DNA from: Lachnospiraceae bacterium
Lineage (GTDB): Bacteria; Bacillota; Clostridia; Lachnospirales; Lachnospiraceae
Direction: 5' to 3'
Length of the DNA: 64,000 nt
Assembly (NCBI GenBank): GCA_902363835.1
Contig: CABJBM010000015.1
Coordinates: 98,847 to 162,846, forward strand
In this document: one piece after another, positions 61,364 through 64,000 of the stretch
Position numbering within the stretch: the first letter of the stretch is position 1
Layout: each line of letters starts with the position of its first letter
Position numbers and translations under genes: made by a program
Notes under the pieces: model-generated
Databases searched by the model: none
Told to the model about the DNA's origin: nothing
What the model saw: only the letters and a program-made list of their open reading frames with translations

Positions 61364-62214
61364 TCTCTTACACCTCCTGAAAGCCACCCAATGAATGAGC
61401 ATATGAAAAACGCTGCGATGTCCACGGCAACAATGGTGGAACCTACCGGTGTTCCTGCCAGAATGGAGGTGAGAATGCCCAGTACGGCGCAGAAAACGGA
61501 CAGGATTGCCGAACAAATGATTACGGACTTAAAGTTCTTGAACAGGCGCATGGACGAAAGGGCCGGAAAGATGACCAGGGCTGAGATCAGCAGGGAGCCC
61601 ACCAGGTTCATGGCAAGCACAATGATAATGGCTGTGATGACAGCGATCAGCAGGTTATACTGATCTGCCTTTATACCAGTTGCTTTGGCAAAGTCTTCAT
61701 CAAAGGTGACTGCAAATATCTTATGGTAAAAGAGAAGAAATACTGCGATAACCACCACGGAAAGCGCAGCGCAAAGCCATACCTCCGTCTTTGTCAGCGT
61801 CAGAATGGATGTTGACCCAAACAGCGTGCTGCATACGTCTCCTGCCAGGTTGGCTGAGGAGGAAAATATATTTATCAGCAGATAACCCAGGGCAAGGGCG
61901 CCCACAGAGATCATTGCAACAGCCGCATCCCCCTTGATTTTGGCATGTTGCCCGGTGCGCAGCAAAAGGATGGCACAGATGATTGTGACCGGAAGAATGA
62001 GCAGCATGTGATTGGTCAGCTTCATCACCGTGGCAATGGCCATTCCGCCAAAGGCAACGTGGGAAAGGCCGTCCCCAATAAAGGAAAAGCGCTTTAATAC
62101 CAGGGTAACACCTAAGAGAGAGGAACAAAGGGCAATCAGCATCCCTACGATCAGCGCATAGCGCACAAAGGGGTATTCAAAATATAAAGTCAGTTTTTCG
62201 ATTAATACATTCAT
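61360..62214 (-). CDS. Metal ABC permease, ZnuB type
   Basis: A 284-residue ABC-3 family permease with about eight helices. Typical parts are SLLGVTLVLKRFSFIGDGLSHVAFGG and the coupling region FAKATGIKADQYNLL. It overlaps the ZnuC-like gene by 4 bases and the lipoprotein gene by 4 bases. With ZnuA- and ZnuC-like neighbours it makes a complete importer for Zn2+ or Mn2+. Confidence 0.92.
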   Translation of the reverse strand: MNVLIEKLTLYFEYPFVRYALIVGMLIALCSSLLGVTLVLKRFSFIGDGLSHVAFGGMAIATVMKLTNHMLLILPVTIICAILLLRTGQHAKIKGDAAVAMISVGALALGYLLINIFSSSANLAGDVCSTLFGSTSILTLTKTEVWLCAALSVVVIAVFLLFYHKIFAVTFDEDFAKATGIKADQYNLLIAVITAIIIVLAMNLVGSLLISALVIFPALSSMRLFKNFKSVIICSAILSVFCAVLGILTSILAGTPVGSTIVAVDIAAFFICSFIGWLSGGVRE

Positions 62215-62921
62215 GGTTTTCTGCCTCCGTCCCGGGATGAAAATGCTTTGCCGGTATCACTGCCCAGATATTCATCCCTTGTTCCGAAAAAGTGAGGATT
62301 TCCAATGTGCAGAATATGGCTTGCATACTTTACGGCAGCGCCTATATCGTGAGAGATCATGATAATGGTGATGCCTTCTTCATTGAGCTTACGGATTCGT
62401 TCATACATTTCGGCAGTGACCTTTGGATCGAGGCCTGAAACAGGCTCGTCAAGGAGAAGCATTTTTCCTGCGGCACACAGCGCCCGTGCCAGTAAAACCC
62501 GTTGCTGCTGGCCTCCGGACAACTCCCTGTAACACCGTCCTGACAAATGGGAAATCCCCATTTTCTCCATATTTTCATTGGCAAGCTGCTTTTCCTTACG
62601 GTTGTAAAAAGGGCGCAGCCCGCAGCGGTTGAGACAGCCGGATAAGACAATTTCCCAGACAGAAGCAGGGAAATCCATTTGCACCGCTGTTTGCTGGGGC
62701 AGATACCCGATTCCCCCAGGCTGAGGCCCGTTTTCCATATTAATACTTCCTTCCAGCGGAGAATGAAGGTGCAGTAAGGCTTTCATCAGTGTGCTTTTAC
62801 CGGAGCCGTTTTCTCCCACAATACAAAGATAATCACCGCTGTTTATGGAAAAGTTAAGTCCTGCAACGGCTGTTTTTCCGTCGTATCCAAGGGTGAGGTT
62901 GTTACATGTTAACTGCACCAC
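62211..62921 (-). CDS. Metal ABC ATPase, ZnuC type
   Basis: A 236-residue ATPase. Walker A is GENGSGKSTLMKA, the Q-loop GYLPQQTAV, the signature ELSGGQQQRVLLARAL, and Walker B MLLLDEPVSGLD. It drives the ZnuB-like permease. It overlaps the permease gene and follows the binding-protein gene by 15 bases. Confidence 0.93.
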   Translation of the reverse strand: MVQLTCNNLTLGYDGKTAVAGLNFSINSGDYLCIVGENGSGKSTLMKALLHLHSPLEGSINMENGPQPGGIGYLPQQTAVQMDFPASVWEIVLSGCLNRCGLRPFYNRKEKQLANENMEKMGISHLSGRCYRELSGGQQQRVLLARALCAAGKMLLLDEPVSGLDPKVTAEMYERIRKLNEEGITIIMISHDIGAAVKYASHILHIGNPHFFGTRDEYLGSDTGKAFSSRDGGRKP

Positions 62922-62936
62922 TTTTATTCCTCCTTA

Positions 62937-63920
62937 TTAATTCAGTGCCTCTTTCAGCACTTCCAGATTAGTTTGCATGATGGAAAGATAGGTGGTGCCA
63001 TTTTCCACATCCCTGGAAGTAGTGGATTGCATGGAATCCATGGAACGCACGGCCTGATTTTTGCCCGTTGTGTTTTGAACGATGGTTTCTGCGATTTTGT
63101 GCTTGGTTCCTTCAATTGTCAGCACGCTGCCAAGTCCCAGCTCATCGACTTTTTTTGAAAGAAAAGCAATGGTTTTAAAGCTGGCTTCCGTTTCCGCAGA
63201 ACAGCCTGCAAATGCGGCATAATAAGTAAGACCGTAATCATCTGCCAGGTAGCGGAAGGGGAAGCGGTCTCCAAACAGTAGGGTATTCTGTTTGGCAGAT
63301 TTCACAGCCTGCTGATAGCTTTGGTCCAGTTCAACCAGCTTTTTTCCATAGGCCTCTGCATTTGCAGAATAATCCCCGGCATTTGCTCTGTCGATCTCTC
63401 CCAGCTTTGATGCAATGTAATTGCAGAAGATTTTGGCATTTTTCAGTGACAGCCAAACGTGCTCGTCATATTCCGGACCTTCTTCCTCTCCGTCCTCATG
63501 TTCTTCTTCCTCTGCCTCCATTCCAACCACCACTTCCTCTTCCTTAACTGTGTCGCCAAGGACTTCCATAAGATTGATCACTACCATGTTTTTGTTCGTG
63601 GCTTCTTTTAAGGCATCCTTTACCCACTGGTCAGATTCCCCGCCCACATAGATGAACATATCACAGCTTGAGATTTTGATGATATCATTTGCTGTTGGCT
63701 GATAGCTGTGTAAGTCCACGCCATTATCCAGAAGCATGGTGATTTCCGCATTATCGGCATGGCTGCCCAGGATTTCCCTGACCCAATCGTATTCCGGGAA
63801 AATCGTGCAAACCACATTCAGCTTGTCGTTTTGACTGGTCCTGGCATTTGTGGCGGAGCAGGCGGTAAGCGCTCCTATCATCATAAGGCCTGCCGCCAGG
63901 CAGGCAATAAATTTTTTCAT
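62937..63920 (-). CDS. Metal-binding lipoprotein, ZnuA/AdcA type
   Basis: A 327-residue cluster A-I solute-binding protein with lipobox LTAC (Cys21). Metal ligands are likely His in GVDLHSYQP, His in EYDEHVWLS, and residues in LLFGDRFPFRYLADDYGL. An acidic His-containing loop (EEEEHEDGEEEGPEYDEH, about 141-158) before the second ligand is typical of zinc-binding members. I chose the second ATG (63920), which starts a normal signal peptide; ATG 63932 is directly against AAAGGA. First gene of the operon. Confidence 0.9.
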   Translation of the reverse strand: MKKFIACLAAGLMMIGALTACSATNARTSQNDKLNVVCTIFPEYDWVREILGSHADNAEITMLLDNGVDLHSYQPTANDIIKISSCDMFIYVGGESDQWVKDALKEATNKNMVVINLMEVLGDTVKEEEVVVGMEAEEEEHEDGEEEGPEYDEHVWLSLKNAKIFCNYIASKLGEIDRANAGDYSANAEAYGKKLVELDQSYQQAVKSAKQNTLLFGDRFPFRYLADDYGLTYYAAFAGCSAETEASFKTIAFLSKKVDELGLGSVLTIEGTKHKIAETIVQNTTGKNQAVRSMDSMQSTTSRDVENGTTYLSIMQTNLEVLKEALN

Positions 63921-64000
63921 TATTATATCCATTCCTTTCGCATTCGCTCAAGGCACAAAACGTTATGAAAAACGTTGTTGGCTTTGGGCTTCTTCTTTTT
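63921..64000 (-). promoter_or_regulatory. Upstream region of the metal transporter operon (partial)
   Basis: An AACGTT sequence occurs twice near 63960-63976 and can form a small dyad. It does not match the known Zur box well. The promoter may lie beyond the window. Confidence 0.25.

Noticed and set aside
63921-64000. Zur operator
   Set aside because: The AACGTT dyad does not match the known Zur consensus and the region is cut by the window end.
1-64000. CRISPR arrays, insertion sequences, prophage, tRNA or rRNA genes
   Set aside because: No spaced repeats, transposase, integrase, phage structural genes or cloverleaf sequences were found by reading.

Overview
The window reads as chromosomal DNA of a spore-forming, low-to-moderate G+C Clostridia, most likely Lachnospiraceae (Lacrimispora/Clostridium cluster XIVa type). 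Supporting signs are the GlgC/GlgD pair followed by SpoVG, a DnaD-domain protein plus DnaC-type helicase loader, a long-form PRPP synthetase, meso-diaminopimelate dehydrogenase, a Gram-positive Tad/Flp pilus locus with a DUF5702 protein, strong AGGAGG ribosome-binding sites and several TTG/GTG starts. The family placement is inference from gene content; no rRNA or tRNA gene was seen.

Layout. 1-2.6 kb: the end of a uronate/polysaccharide locus (heparinase-like C-terminus, SDR reductase, KdgF-like cupin) and an AAC(3)-fold acetyltransferase. 2.7-9.1 kb, minus strand: an operon of nucleoside hydrolase, two sugar-type ABC permeases, a solute-binding lipoprotein, a HAD phosphatase, a TIM-barrel isomerase and a decayed MgtC gene. 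A divergent DeoR regulator (9.35-10.1 kb) faces it across three similar AT-rich dyads. 10.2-10.8 kb: a probable preQ1-I riboswitch in front of queT. 10.8-12.0 kb: a gene-poor stretch with possible relics.

12.0-21.0 kb: a plus-strand locus of solute-binding lipoprotein, ABC ATPase, fused double permease, ROK regulator, a 788-residue protein joining an unrecognised ~460-residue N-terminal region to a phosphodiester-glycosidase domain, and a phosphohexomutase. The order suggests import and cytoplasmic breakdown of a phosphorylated sugar or glycosyl-phosphodiester. This is the best candidate for an undescribed system here.

21.4-33.9 kb: a repeat-containing hypothetical protein, murC, a DnaA-box cluster plus a 127-nt multi-hairpin element ahead of the dnaD-like/dnaC pair, an S8 protease, prs, brnQ and an SbcC/SbcD-like pair. 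34-44 kb: asnS, glgC-glgD-spoVG, ddh, a DUF3783 protein, an APH-fold kinase, glgB, an alpha-amylase, a DUF2508 protein and an ArsR regulator. 45-55.2 kb: a complete Tad/Flp pilus operon with two prepilin peptidases, ending in an FHA protein. 55.4-60.5 kb: a beta-glucoside PTS operon (EIIA, LicT antiterminator, EIIBC, 6-phospho-beta-glucosidase, HPr paralogue) with a RAT/terminator leader. 60.7-64 kb, minus strand: a ZnuABC-type metal importer with a trailing lipoprotein.
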